Below are positions 18,331 to 27,312 of a stretch of 64,000 bases of DNA, in pieces. The stretch comes from Desulforhabdus amnigena. GTDB lineage: Bacteria; Desulfobacterota; Syntrophobacteria; Syntrophobacterales; Syntrophobacteraceae. The translations under genes and the position numbers were made by a program. The stretch is taken from positions 957,001-1,021,000 of the forward strand of contig NZ_BSDR01000001.1 of the NCBI RefSeq assembly GCF_027925305.1, written 5' to 3'. The notes under the pieces are model-generated. The model did not search any database. It had not been told where the DNA came from and saw nothing but the letters and a program-made list of their open reading frames with translations. Each line of letters opens with the position of its first letter. Position 1 is the stretch's first letter.

Positions 18331-18540
18331 AAGGTACCCTTTCTTCCTTGAGCAACACATCACATTCATGAGCCGTTTTAAAATCATCTTACCTTGAAAA
18401 CACAACGTTTATGGATCGGGATTCCTTTCCCTACGTTGGATGCTGGGTTTGCAAATCCGATCTACGATTTTCATGGTTGGGGGTAAAGTTAGTATTGAGG
18501 TATGCAGTGAGAGGCAGGTCACCAAAATTCCATCCATTTT

Positions 18541-18577
18541 CAGACTGTTGAGAATCCTTTCTGGATTCAACAGTCTG
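18541..18577. terminator. Strong stem-loop between pal and cpoB
   Basis: CAGACTGTT and GAATCC pair with GGATTC and AACAGTCTG, about 15 base pairs with a two-base bulge and a TTTCT loop. No U-run follows on either strand, so it may be an mRNA-stabilising element at the pal 3' end rather than a classical terminator. Confidence 0.5.
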
Positions 18578-18608
18578 AAGCGGAATTCTGGAAAGACCCG
18601 AAAGAAAA

Positions 18609-19193
18609 CTAATAGCTCAATACAAAATGGGCACGACGGTTTTTTGCGAATGAAGCTTCATCATTGCCACCTGCCAGAGGCCGCTCTTCACCATAGCTGA
18701 CAAGGTTCAAATCCTGTGCATTCATACCGGAATTCTTCAAGTACTGAAGTGCGCTGTTGGCACGACGTTCCCCTAGAGCCAAATTGTATTCGTTTGTTCC
18801 GCGGTTGTCGGTATGCCCTTCAATAGTAACATGTACTTTTGGATAACGCTTCAGAAAGCTTACTTTCGCATCAAGGATTCTCTTGGCAGGTTCGCTCAAA
18901 GCATAAGAATCAAAATCAAAGTAGATGTCTTGATTCTCAAAGCTCTCGGCTTTGTTTAAAAACTCTTGCTTTTCCGCTTCGGAATTGATTCCAAGCTCTC
19001 TCCACCTGGCATCATCCAATCCCCCGCCGGCTCCTTCCCCCATCCTGCCGGTGTCATATCCCCCACTCGTCCCTCCGGCGCCGGGTCCAAAACCGGGTTG
19101 TGTGGGAACAGCCTTTTTAGCACAAGCTCCAGCAGAAATCATAAATAATAGAACCACAAGAACGCGACCAACCTTATTCATTTCCATTTTCAT
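18609..19193 (-). CDS. pal: Peptidoglycan-associated lipoprotein Pal
   Basis: 194 residues with AGGAGAAAG before the ATG. A lipoprotein signal ISAGAC places the lipidated cysteine near residue 24. A Gly/Pro-rich linker follows, then the OmpA-like domain with IYFDFDSYALSEPAK, VTIEGHTDNRGTNEYN and LGERRANS, the residues that bind diaminopimelate in peptidoglycan. It anchors the outer membrane to the wall and is released by TolB. It is in the order tolB-pal-cpoB as expected. Confidence 0.96.
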   Translation of the reverse strand: MKMEMNKVGRVLVVLLFMISAGACAKKAVPTQPGFGPGAGGTSGGYDTGRMGEGAGGGLDDARWRELGINSEAEKQEFLNKAESFENQDIYFDFDSYALSEPAKRILDAKVSFLKRYPKVHVTIEGHTDNRGTNEYNLALGERRANSALQYLKNSGMNAQDLNLVSYGEERPLAGGNDEASFAKNRRAHFVLSY

Positions 19194-19590
19194 CTTTCTC
19201 CTCTAGTTGTTGAATCTGCCATTCCCTGCATTATGCCCGCAATGGTCGATAATTGCATTTTTTCCAGGAGCGGCGTCCTTGCCACTCCTATCCTACATGA
19301 TGGTCAAAAATCTTAATTCTTATCCATATAAAATATACCTTTCCGACTATGAATACAAAGAAACTTAGGCGCTCAAGATCGTAATTATAGCGGCCATTTC
19401 CGTGTGTATCGCGGCCGGCAGGTTGGCCGTGCCCACAGGGCGGGAGAGCCCCAAAAAAAATGACAATCGGCAATAAAAGTTCCTGCTCTCCGGGGCCAAG
19501 ACGGCGAACCGCCCAGGCCACCCCCTTGTAGCTGGAATTTGGTTGCGTATAAAGATCATCGGCATTTAGTCAGAAGGATAATGCTCAAGA
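19194..19590 (-). other. GC-rich structured spacer between tolB and pal; candidate RNA element
   Basis: The stretch 19380-19545 is GC-rich while its flanks are AT-rich. Nested complementary segments are visible: ttggcc (19423-19428) with ggccaa (19494-19499), ggagagc (19443-19449) with gctctcc (19485-19491), and a small hairpin at 19431-19441. GGCG-GTT-CGCC adds another hairpin at 19503-19513. I could not match it to 6S, tmRNA, RNase P or SRP RNA. Open frames across it have no ribosome-binding site. It could be a processed leader of pal, an independent small RNA, or a repeat. Confidence 0.45.
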
Positions 19591-20922
19591 TCATCCCCCT
19601 CCCAACCGTGGTGACCAGCGCGGCATTTCCTGACCTCCACCCTTTGTGAGTTTCTTAATCCCCGTTCCATTCGTCAGCAGAACCCAGATGGCAGAACCTC
19701 CCTGTCGCGTTGAACTGAACGCGATCATGCGACCGTCGGGAGACCAGGTTGGAGATTCGTTATCTCCTTCACCGTGGGTCAACTGGCGCGCATCCCCCCC
19801 ATCAGGCCGAATAATGAAAATATTGTGGCGGCCTCCTGTCATGCCGCTGTAAGCAATCCAATCTCCTTTAGGTGACCAACTGGGAGAAGTATTGTAATTG
19901 CCACTGAAAGTAAGGCGGCGCTTTTGTCCACTGCCGACATCCAACACGTAGATCTGAGGATTTCCTGTTTCATTGGAGACATAGGCAAGCTTTCTGCCAT
20001 CCGGAGACCAGGCGGGAGACACATTGATGGCCCAACTATGCACCAGCTTTTGAATAATATTTCCCGAAGAGGACAAGAGGAAAATATCGGGATTCCCTTC
20101 CTGAGACAGAGTTACAGCTAGCTGACGGGACTGGGGCCTCCATGCGGGCGAAATGTTCATCCCTTTATAGCCGGAGATAAGCCATTGAGCACCACTTGTG
20201 ACATTCACACCGTACACTTTGGCGTTTCCCTCTTTATAACTCACGAAAGCAAGCTCATTCCCATCGGAACTCCACGCCGGGGATAGATTAATGCTCTGGT
20301 TGTTGGTCACCGGAATGGGGCTGCCTCCGTCGAAATCCACAATGTAAATTTCCTTGGACTTACCCTGCACCTGTACATAGGCAATCTTTGAATCAAATAC
20401 TCCTCGCTCACCGGTCAATGCGTAAAGAATTTCATCGGCAAACCGGTGAACCATGGCTCGCCAGTTCCGGGAATCCCCCTCATAGACTTTTCCCAAAACC
20501 ATTCTTGAACCGGGAACATCGAACAAGCGCGCCTCCATTCTTAGGGATGAACCCTGGACCTGATATGTCGCCCGGACAAGAAAATCGGCACCCAATTGGC
20601 GCCATTCGTTAAATTTGATATCTCCCGCAGTCACTCCCATGGTTTGTGGATCTTCGGGAAATCCTCTGGGATCCAATGGTCGAAATACTCCCGAGTAATC
20701 CAGATCGCTTGAAAGGGTTTCTCCCATTTCTCGTGCCAATTGAGGCTGGCCAGCCGTCTGAAACTTGAAATCAGGAATGGCTATGGGAATTCTTTCGAAC
20801 GCAGGCTGAGTGATATCGATGGTGACGCGTTCGGCTCGAGCCACAACCGTCCAGGCGCATAACAAAATTAGCGCCAGGAAAGAACCCGTCCATTTGATCG
20901 AAAAATACTTCCTATGCCTCAT
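19591..20922 (-). CDS. tolB: Tol-Pal system beta-propeller protein TolB
   Basis: 443 residues from the ATG at 20922 (AAGGA upstream); an in-frame GTG at 20958 overlaps the tolA stop. A signal peptide ending ...VVARA is followed by the N-terminal TolB domain (ITQPAFERIPIAIPDFK) and a six-bladed beta-propeller with repeated SPAWSPDGRKLAYVS, SPSWSPKGDWIAYSG and SPTWSPDGRMIAFSS blades. It is a periplasmic Pal-binding protein. It is shorter at the C-terminus after the last blade but otherwise complete. Confidence 0.96.
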   Translation of the reverse strand: MRHRKYFSIKWTGSFLALILLCAWTVVARAERVTIDITQPAFERIPIAIPDFKFQTAGQPQLAREMGETLSSDLDYSGVFRPLDPRGFPEDPQTMGVTAGDIKFNEWRQLGADFLVRATYQVQGSSLRMEARLFDVPGSRMVLGKVYEGDSRNWRAMVHRFADEILYALTGERGVFDSKIAYVQVQGKSKEIYIVDFDGGSPIPVTNNQSINLSPAWSSDGNELAFVSYKEGNAKVYGVNVTSGAQWLISGYKGMNISPAWRPQSRQLAVTLSQEGNPDIFLLSSSGNIIQKLVHSWAINVSPAWSPDGRKLAYVSNETGNPQIYVLDVGSGQKRRLTFSGNYNTSPSWSPKGDWIAYSGMTGGRHNIFIIRPDGGDARQLTHGEGDNESPTWSPDGRMIAFSSTRQGGSAIWVLLTNGTGIKKLTKGGGQEMPRWSPRLGGG

Positions 20923-20954
20923 TTGTATGCAATTCCTTTCAATGAAAAATTTGA

Positions 20955-22058
20955 TCACGATAGACTTTCGGGAGTAAAACGCAGGGCGATTTCCTCCTGC
21001 GGAGCACTGTAAATGTCTGGAAAAGGCGGTAGAGGTTCCGCTTTGCGCACGGCGCGTTTTGCAGATTCATCGTATAATGCATTTCCCGAACCTTTTTCAA
21101 TCCTCAGATCCAAGACCTTCCCATCCCTCCTCAGGACCACGATCAAAACTGTTTCCAGATGTTGGGACTTGAGAAATTCAGGAAGCGCCCAGTTCCGGCG
21201 AACCGCACTCCAGATAGCGTTGTAATAAGTCCGTCTCGCCAATGTCACCATGGCCCCATCAGGGCTTCCAGCAGGAGTTCCTTTTCCGTTGCCTTCCCCT
21301 GTTCCTTTACCCGTGCTGGTTGCCGGGCCCGTACCCTTCCCCCCCGTTTTTCCAGTATCCGTCCCGCCACCTTGGGCATTTACGCCACCCGATGCGTTTT
21401 TTGCGCTTGTGTCATTGTCATCAGCGTCGGAAGTGCCTTCAGGGGAACCCGAACGTTCACTTTTGGACGTAGATGCGGGTTCTTTTCCTTTGGAGGTTTC
21501 TGCTTTGGGACTCTCTGCCTTAGGGCTTTCCGCCTTAGGATTTTCTTCCCTGGAAGCTTTCGCTGTCTGTACGATTGGTTTTGGTTTGGGTTCCGGCTTC
21601 GCTTTGGGGATCAGACTATCCAATTCTTTTTCCACGGAGGGTTTGCTGCGAGAAGTTTCAACGACCTTTGGGGCCTCGGAAATCTCCATTTTCTTCACCT
21701 CCGGAGCAACCTTCGGCGCAGTTTCCTTGAGTTGAAGCCGCCTGATGGGGACAAGAGGTTGCGACTTCGCTCGACTGGATCGATTAGATGAAGGGGCTTT
21801 GGGAGAATCTTCCCCTTTGGGGTTATCTGCCTTTTTCCCACTATTCCCCTTTGGCGCCGGCGCTGTTCCTCCTCCGAGGTCCTCCATCGAAACCAGGTTT
21901 ACTGTGGAATAAGGAATCTGTGCCACTTGTTTCGGCTTGGCCCACGGGGAAATCAGCGCCGTGGTAAAAACCAGAGCGTGTATCAGAACAGATACGCCCA
22001 ATCCCTTCAGGATCTCGTCCCGAGATAGTTTACGTTGTGAGAACGTCAGGGATTCCAT
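20955..22058 (-). CDS. tolA: TolA-like energy transducer (TonB C-terminal family)
   Basis: 367 residues from the ATG at 22058 (AAGGA seven bases upstream). It has one N-terminal transmembrane helix (VSVLIHALVFTTALISPW), a long Lys/Pro/Ser/Gly-rich spacer of about 220 residues with four short repeats of KAESPKAESPKAETSK type, and a C-terminal TonB/TolA fold (RRTYYNAIWSAVRRNWALPEF to LRFTPESL). It couples the TolQR motor to periplasmic partners. Its position between tolR and tolB argues for a TolA role although the C-terminal domain matches the TonB family. Confidence 0.88.
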   Translation of the reverse strand: MESLTFSQRKLSRDEILKGLGVSVLIHALVFTTALISPWAKPKQVAQIPYSTVNLVSMEDLGGGTAPAPKGNSGKKADNPKGEDSPKAPSSNRSSRAKSQPLVPIRRLQLKETAPKVAPEVKKMEISEAPKVVETSRSKPSVEKELDSLIPKAKPEPKPKPIVQTAKASREENPKAESPKAESPKAETSKGKEPASTSKSERSGSPEGTSDADDNDTSAKNASGGVNAQGGGTDTGKTGGKGTGPATSTGKGTGEGNGKGTPAGSPDGAMVTLARRTYYNAIWSAVRRNWALPEFLKSQHLETVLIVVLRRDGKVLDLRIEKGSGNALYDESAKRAVRKAEPLPPFPDIYSAPQEEIALRFTPESLS

Positions 22059-22235
22059 AAGCTTGTCCTTTGAATTCACCGCTTGTAGTTACAATCCTAA
22101 AATTGGATGTTTTAATGCTTTAAATAGTGCATAAGCACTGAAAGCAATGCATAGATCCCTTTCAAAACAGGGAAACAGGAGCCGATTTCAACCCATTGTA
22201 GGTTGCGACCAGCGAGATCCGGCCTTTCTGACGGT

Positions 22236-22673
22236 TTACTTTTTCTTAAAAGGCGTATTGAGAGGTTCCGTCACCATTCCGATCTGATCAATGCCCGCCT
22301 GCCGTATCAGTCCCATCACTTCAACAACAAAGCCATAAGCGAGCTTTTCATCTGCCCGCAAAAAGACGCCTTTTTGTTGCTGCTTGTTCTGATACATGGC
22401 ACTCAATTTGGGGCCGAGTACGTCCAGTTCCACCGGATACTCATTGATGAAGACCTTCTGATCCTTTGTGATGGTCACCATGAGGCGCTCATCTTCCGAC
22501 GGAATGGCAGGTGCAGAAGATTCCGGCAACTTCACATCGATGCCCTGAGTCATCATAGGAGCGGTGACCATGAAAATGATCAAGAGAACCAGCATTACGT
22601 CCACAAAGGGGGTTACATTGATCTCTGAAACCATCTGCCCCCGGCCTCCATTCCCATTCATCTGCATACCCAT
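22236..22673 (-). CDS. tolR: TolR/ExbD biopolymer transport protein
   Basis: 145 residues from the ATG at 22673 (CAGGAG upstream). It has a single N-terminal helix with the conserved aspartate: INVTPFVDVMLVLLIIFMV, then a periplasmic domain ending VTEPLNTPFKKK. It works as the stator-linked proton channel partner of TolQ. About 90 bases separate it from tolQ, and 177 untranslated bases from tolA. Confidence 0.94.
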   Translation of the reverse strand: MGMQMNGNGGRGQMVSEINVTPFVDVMLVLLIIFMVTAPMMTQGIDVKLPESSAPAIPSEDERLMVTITKDQKVFINEYPVELDVLGPKLSAMYQNKQQQKGVFLRADEKLAYGFVVEVMGLIRQAGIDQIGMVTEPLNTPFKKK

Positions 22674-22762
22674 TTGGGACTCCTGAACTGCTCTAGCGAA
22701 AATCGAAAAAACAAAGACTCTTTTTCCATAACTCAATCTCCACCGAGTACCCCCCCGATGGA

Positions 22763-23572
22763 CTAATCCTGGACCGCGAAACGTTGCTGCTCAGAGGAAT
22801 ACTCTTCCTGCCTGCCCCGTCGCATGAGATCTCTTTTGAGGATATTTAAGAAATCTGCCGAAAAATGGCTCATTTCATTTTCTACCACTCGAATGCGATT
22901 GGAAAAATGGTTGTACGCAACAACGGCGGGGATGGCTGCTGCAAGTCCCATGGCTGTTGCAACCAAAGCCTCCGAAATACCTGGAGCTACAACAGCGAGG
23001 TTCGCTGCGCCTTTCGCTCCAATATCCTGAAAACTTGTCATAATCCCCCAAACGGTACCGAACAGGCCAATAAACGGAGCGGTACTCCCTGTCGTCGCAA
23101 GAAGAGGAAGAAATCGTTCGAATCGCTGCCGTTCGGACATCATGCCACCCTGAATGGCCCGGTCCACGTTCTCGATCAAGACTTCAGGGTTGACTCGCAA
23201 GTCCTGCATACTTTTTGTTTCCAGAGACTTACCCATTCGGGTGAGTTCTGTATAGCCGATGCGAAAAATCTGAGCGAGATGACTGTCTTCAAGGAACTGA
23301 CTGTCCCGATAAAGAGCAGCGTAATTTTTTCTCTGGCGAAACAGCTTAATAAAATCTTCCGATTCCTTCCTGGCGCGCCGAATCAGTCGAAACTTCAAGA
23401 GAATAATGAACCAGCAGGCAATGGAAAGGAAGAGCAAGGCCAATAGAATGAACTTTACCATCGGTCCGGCATGTTGGATCATTTCAAAAATACCATTCCC
23501 TCCGTTGGGGTGCGGAGTGGAAACACTTTCAGAAGCTGCGTATGCCATCATAACCAAAGGACTTGTTATCAT
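22763..23572 (-). CDS. tolQ: TolQ/ExbB/MotA proton channel protein
   Basis: 269 residues. Three transmembrane segments are visible: residues near 40-60 (FILLALLFLSIACWFIILLK), around 160-185 (the TGSTAPFIGLFGTVWGIMTSF family signature) and 200-230 (MGLAAAIPAVVAYNHF). It forms the proton-conducting motor with TolR. Its ATG overlaps the sirtuin stop as TAATG, so translation is coupled. The N-terminal 35 residues before the first helix are longer than in E. coli TolQ. Confidence 0.94.
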   Translation of the reverse strand: MITSPLVMMAYAASESVSTPHPNGGNGIFEMIQHAGPMVKFILLALLFLSIACWFIILLKFRLIRRARKESEDFIKLFRQRKNYAALYRDSQFLEDSHLAQIFRIGYTELTRMGKSLETKSMQDLRVNPEVLIENVDRAIQGGMMSERQRFERFLPLLATTGSTAPFIGLFGTVWGIMTSFQDIGAKGAANLAVVAPGISEALVATAMGLAAAIPAVVAYNHFSNRIRVVENEMSHFSADFLNILKRDLMRRGRQEEYSSEQQRFAVQD

Positions 23573-24333
23573 TATACATTCTTCCTCTGTTTCGGACTGC
23601 TCGCATCTAATGCCGCCACAATGGCCGGCAGGGCTTTTCCTGCCGATTCGGCTATATGGAGATCCGACATTCTATGTGAAAGTTCTGTGGCTGCGGGATT
23701 GACTTCTAGGAGAATCGCCCCCCTGCTCTTCGCAGTCCGCGGCAGATATGACGCTGGAGCCACAGTTGCGGATGTTCCCACCACAAGCATCAAATCACAG
23801 CGTTGCACGGATGTCATTGCTTTTTGATAGGCATCCGGGGGTATTTCTTCACCAAAAAAGACGAATTCCGGTCTCAAAGGATAACCGCACGCACACAAAG
23901 GAGGTATCTTTTCAAAAGAGACACTCTCTCTGGCATACTTCCGAGAACAGCGGCCGCAACGAAGTGACCGATTGTTGCCATGAAATTCGATCACATTGAG
24001 GCTACCCGCTTTCTGGTGCAAGCTGTCCACATTCTGCGTCACAATAGCTTTAAGGATTCCTCGTCGTTCCAGGTCTGCAAGAGCATAGTGCGCCGAATTG
24101 GGTACGGCTTTCATCAAAACCGAATCCATTTCCAAGAGCATTTTCCATACCTTTGCAGGATTAGAACGGAAGGAATCGATATGCCCATATTCCATGGGAT
24201 CATACTTGGACCACAGCCCTTTCTCGCTTCGAAAATCAGGGATACCACTCTCCACAGATATCCCGGCTCCCGTTAAAGCCACCGCGTAACGACTTTGCAA
24301 GAGCAGATCAGCCATCTTTTGATAATCGTTCAT
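23572..24333 (-). CDS. NAD-dependent protein deacylase (Sir2 family)
   Basis: 253 residues. The sirtuin motifs are complete: GAGISVESGIPDFRS near residue 22, TQNVDSLHQKAG near 100, the catalytic His in EFHGN, zinc cysteines CGRC and CAC, and VVGTSATVAPA. It removes acyl groups from lysines using NAD. It is the first gene of the tol cluster and overlaps tolQ by one base. A clear sigma-70 promoter lies upstream. Acetyl-CoA synthetase, a classical sirtuin substrate, is encoded 6 kb away. Confidence 0.93.
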   Translation of the reverse strand: MNDYQKMADLLLQSRYAVALTGAGISVESGIPDFRSEKGLWSKYDPMEYGHIDSFRSNPAKVWKMLLEMDSVLMKAVPNSAHYALADLERRGILKAIVTQNVDSLHQKAGSLNVIEFHGNNRSLRCGRCSRKYARESVSFEKIPPLCACGYPLRPEFVFFGEEIPPDAYQKAMTSVQRCDLMLVVGTSATVAPASYLPRTAKSRGAILLEVNPAATELSHRMSDLHIAESAGKALPAIVAALDASSPKQRKNV

Positions 24334-24378
24334 ATTACACCAAAAAATATTGTTTTTTTAATATCTTATGCTTTATCC

Positions 24379-24407
24379 ATCGTAGATCTGTCCTTTTTTC
24401 TTGTCAA
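24379..24407 (-). promoter_or_regulatory. Sigma-70 promoter of the sir2-tol operon
   Basis: Minus strand: TTGACA (24407-24402), 17-base spacer, TACGAT (24384-24379), about 45 bases before the sirtuin start codon. The rest of 24334-24657 shows no gene. The only other notable element is a run of T and A near 24340-24360. Confidence 0.6.
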
Positions 24408-24657
24408 GTGCTTCGTTTTGATCGACAACCCTTGAAGACTTATACCACCTTAGGAGTGCAATCGTGCCGAAGCTTCTCGTGTATCAAATCTTCATGAATC
24501 CAGGGTTACGGGAAGCTCCATCAAACAAAGAGCGTCTCACCGATATTTACTGGCATGCCTCACCGCCCCAATTACTGCACAGGTTTTTCTAGCCGGCCAG
24601 CCCATTTTCTCCATGGATTGAAGTCTTATATGCAATGACCATTCCATGTTGGACCAC

Positions 24658-25755
24658 TCATTTATATATCTTGAGCACCTGATCAACGAGGAGGGTATCC
24701 CCTTGAATTTGATTCCACTCGCGAAGACTCTGAGTGCTGATGTCATATTGTGCGGCGATGCCGGTGAGAGTTTCCCCTCGCGCCACTTTGTGCGTAAGAA
24801 CAACCGGCTTGTAGCTGGCAAGGAGGCATTCCATACGGCTGTTAAATTCGCTCCCCTTACCGGCTGGCACTTTGAGAGTCTGGGATCCTTCCGGGACTTT
24901 GTCGGAAATGAAAGCAGGATTGAATTTCTTGAAATCTCTGTAAGTCAGTCCAATTGCTTCAGCCACCATTTGAAGAGGGATTGGATAAGGTAGATTTACA
25001 TGCACGGACTCTGATTTTATCTGTGGATAACCAGATCCCATCGGCAATATATAGCCGTAGCGCTCGGGGTGGCTGAGAATTTCTTTAATGGCGGCAATTC
25101 GAAAAATATAGCGTTCCGTTTCCAGCGGAAGCTTGAGAGAATAATAACTGTTGACTCGCTGTTTGGCGATTTCACTCTGGATTCTGTTTTCCCCACAGTT
25201 ATAACTGGCTATGGCCAGCGTCCAATTATTGAATAACCCATAAAGATCCTTCAGATAACTGAAAGCACTCCGGGTTGCCAACTCAAAATCATAACGTTCA
25301 TCGAGGTCTTTGGATTTATCCAGTCCATATCTCGCCCCCGTGCTGGACATAAACTGCCACGGCCCGGCAGCGCCTGCCGTTGAGACGGCATAGGGCATGA
25401 GGTCGCTTTCGGCTACCGCCACGTATTTCAAGTCATCGGGAAGGTTATTCTCTGCGAGCTGGCTTTCGACCCAGGGAAGATAACGTTCCATACGTTTCAG
25501 CCAGAGATACACCTGTGCGTGGCTATAAACCACTATCGTGAATTCCCGGTCGAACCGTTCCCTAACGTCGGGATCATCGAGTGGCATCGCCTCTCCACAA
25601 AGATCCATTTTCACAGGAGGAGAATAATACGGGACTACATCAGGAATTGGAGCAGTCACAGAGGAATGCCCCACCCCCCACGCTCCATAGCACAGATAGC
25701 CAGCCCAAATTAAAATCATCATTCCGAAAATGATGATTCCGTTATTCCTCAGCAA
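24658..25755 (-). CDS. Membrane-bound lytic murein transglycosylase with LysM domain (MltD-like)
   Basis: 365 residues from a TTG start preceded by AAAGGA. An N-terminal membrane anchor (IIIFGMMILIWAGYLCYGAW) is followed by an SLT domain with catalytic Glu in VAVAESDLMPYAVS, the AAGPWQFM motif and LAIASYNCGENRI. A C-terminal LysM repeat reads HKVARGETLTGIAAQYDIS. It cleaves peptidoglycan glycan strands in the periplasm. MltD usually carries two or more LysM repeats; only one is seen here. Confidence 0.9.
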   Translation of the reverse strand: MLRNNGIIIFGMMILIWAGYLCYGAWGVGHSSVTAPIPDVVPYYSPPVKMDLCGEAMPLDDPDVRERFDREFTIVVYSHAQVYLWLKRMERYLPWVESQLAENNLPDDLKYVAVAESDLMPYAVSTAGAAGPWQFMSSTGARYGLDKSKDLDERYDFELATRSAFSYLKDLYGLFNNWTLAIASYNCGENRIQSEIAKQRVNSYYSLKLPLETERYIFRIAAIKEILSHPERYGYILPMGSGYPQIKSESVHVNLPYPIPLQMVAEAIGLTYRDFKKFNPAFISDKVPEGSQTLKVPAGKGSEFNSRMECLLASYKPVVLTHKVARGETLTGIAAQYDISTQSLREWNQIQGDTLLVDQVLKIYK

Positions 25756-25856
25756 AGCTGTATCCTTTTCTAAGAGAAAACTCGAACAACCACGTTAAAC
25801 ACTATCCATTTGAAAGAAAGATAAAGCAAACGCCACTTTCCTCAGAAAAGAAGACC

Positions 25857-25887
25857 GGTGGCTCTCTATAAAAATAAAAGAGCCACC
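25857..25887 (-). terminator. Putative terminator downstream of ndk
   Basis: Perfect nine-base stem GGTGGCTCT/AGAGCCACC around a 13-base AT loop, 60 bases past the ndk stop. On the minus strand it is followed by a T-rich but interrupted tract (GGTCTTCTTTT). Confidence 0.5.
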
Positions 25888-25946
25888 CCTTGTGTACGAT
25901 TTAACATGTTGTAGAAGGATATCAACCCCACTATCACACGAAAGCG

Positions 25947-26363
25947 TTACGAATAAATTTCCAATTGGTTGAAGAAAAAAGCGATTTCGACAACGGCCGT
26001 ATCCGGACCATCCGATCCATGGACCACATTTTGTTCGATATCCGTAGCAAAGTCTCGGCGGATGGTGCCGGCAGCAGCTTCTTTATAATTCGTTGCACCC
26101 ATGAGTTCACGATTCTTTTTGATCACGTCATTTCCTTCCAATACCATCACTACGATGGGGCCGGAAGACATAAAATCCGTCAGGCTATCATAAAACGGGC
26201 GATCTTTGTGCACGGCATAGAAACGCTTGGCGTCTTCTTTGCTTAACTTCAACATTTTCATGGCAACAATGTGGATGCCGGCTCCCTCAAAACGCTTTAT
26301 CACTTCACCGATTACATTTTTCCGGACCCCATCTGGTTTGATGATGGACAAAGTACGTTCCAT
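25947..26363 (-). CDS. ndk: Nucleoside diphosphate kinase
   Basis: 138 residues, the standard size; start at 26363 follows AAAGGAGAGAAA. It balances nucleoside triphosphates by gamma-phosphate transfer through a phospho-histidine. It has [19 protein letters not shown] at the N-terminus, the KPFYDSL-type segment ([16 protein letters not shown]), and the active-site histidine in NVVHGSDG. It stands alone with its own terminator candidate. Confidence 0.97.
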   Translation of the reverse strand: MERTLSIIKPDGVRKNVIGEVIKRFEGAGIHIVAMKMLKLSKEDAKRFYAVHKDRPFYDSLTDFMSSGPIVVMVLEGNDVIKKNRELMGATNYKEAAAGTIRRDFATDIEQNVVHGSDGPDTAVVEIAFFFNQLEIYS

Positions 26364-26876
26364 TTTCTCTCCTTTAAGCTTCTGAACAAACAATCCTTTG
26401 AAGAATAATGACAAACAATGTTCCAAACCGATACGCAGGCAGTATTTCGCAAATTAAGGTACCAGATGGCAAGAAATAAATAAAAAAATCTTATAGGAAA
26501 AAAGTGGGAACCAACATGGAAACTAAGTCGATAGCGGTATATTATAATGATTAAAGAATTTCGACAAAAAATTTACAACTCTTGTTTTATGGTCATCATT
26601 CACTGCAGCAAAAAACTCGTAAAAAATATATGAACTTAATTCAGGCAAATCAGAGATTCTTTGCTAATTTTCCATCCTCCCCATGACCGGAGCGGTCTCA
26701 ACAAAAATTGAAAAAGGTAAAGAGATGCAAGGTGATAGGGAAAGCGCAAAATGCTCTTTGCGATGTCAGCGTGAGCCACGAGCTATGAATCATGAGCTTT
26801 TACAAAAGATCGTAGCCTGTGAAATATTTTGACAGGCTCTGCTTTAACTTGCTGCAATTCAAGGGGGGATTTGGCG
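26364..26876. other. Intergenic region between ndk and the Rrf2 gene
   Basis: About 510 bases of divergent spacer, AT-rich at 26460-26640 and with no recognisable RNA gene, repeat or reading frame. Promoters of both flanking genes must lie here, but no box close to consensus was found. Confidence 0.35.
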
Positions 26877-27293
26877 GTGAAATTATCGACGCGAAGCAGA
26901 TACGGCACCAGACTGATGCTGGAGATGGCCATCCACTTTGATGAAGGCCCCATTCACCTGGCAGAAATTGCCCGTCGGCAAGAGATTTCCGTCAAATACC
27001 TCGAGCAAATCATCATTCCTCTCAAGAAAGCCGGTTATGTGAAGAGCGTTCGAGGGCCGAAGGGAGGACACATGCTGGCAAAACCGCCTCATGCGATCCA
27101 CATGGATGAAATTGTGTCTCTTCTTGAAGGGGGGATAGGAATTACCGAGTGCAGCGAAAATTCCAACGGTTGTGAACGATCCAGTCTCTGCCATATGCGA
27201 TTTCTCTGGAAAGAAATCACCGAAGCCATTCACGAGCGACTGCACAACATCACCCTTTTGGATCTGGTTCGAATGAATTCAGAGGAATCTTAA
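26877..27293 (+). CDS. Rrf2 family (IscR-like) transcriptional regulator
   Basis: 138 residues; GTG at 26877 is preceded by AAGGGGGG at ten bases. The winged helix begins KLSTRSRYGTRLMLEMA, with recognition-helix region ISVKYLEQIIIPLKKAGYV and wing SVRGPKGGHML. Three cysteines at about residues 92, 99 and 105 match the spacing of the [2Fe-2S]-binding cysteines of IscR (92, 98, 104). Iron-sulfur sensing is therefore likely, though no isc/suf genes are nearby. It converges with the transglycosylase gene. Confidence 0.9.
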   Translation: MKLSTRSRYGTRLMLEMAIHFDEGPIHLAEIARRQEISVKYLEQIIIPLKKAGYVKSVRGPKGGHMLAKPPHAIHMDEIVSLLEGGIGITECSENSNGCERSSLCHMRFLWKEITEAIHERLHNITLLDLVRMNSEES

Positions 27294-27312
27294 AAAATCT
27301 ACAAAAAGACTT

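Noticed and set aside
18690-18720. T-loop-like 'ggttcaaatcc' in pal
   Set aside because: It lies inside the coding sequence of the OmpA-like domain and no cloverleaf is possible.
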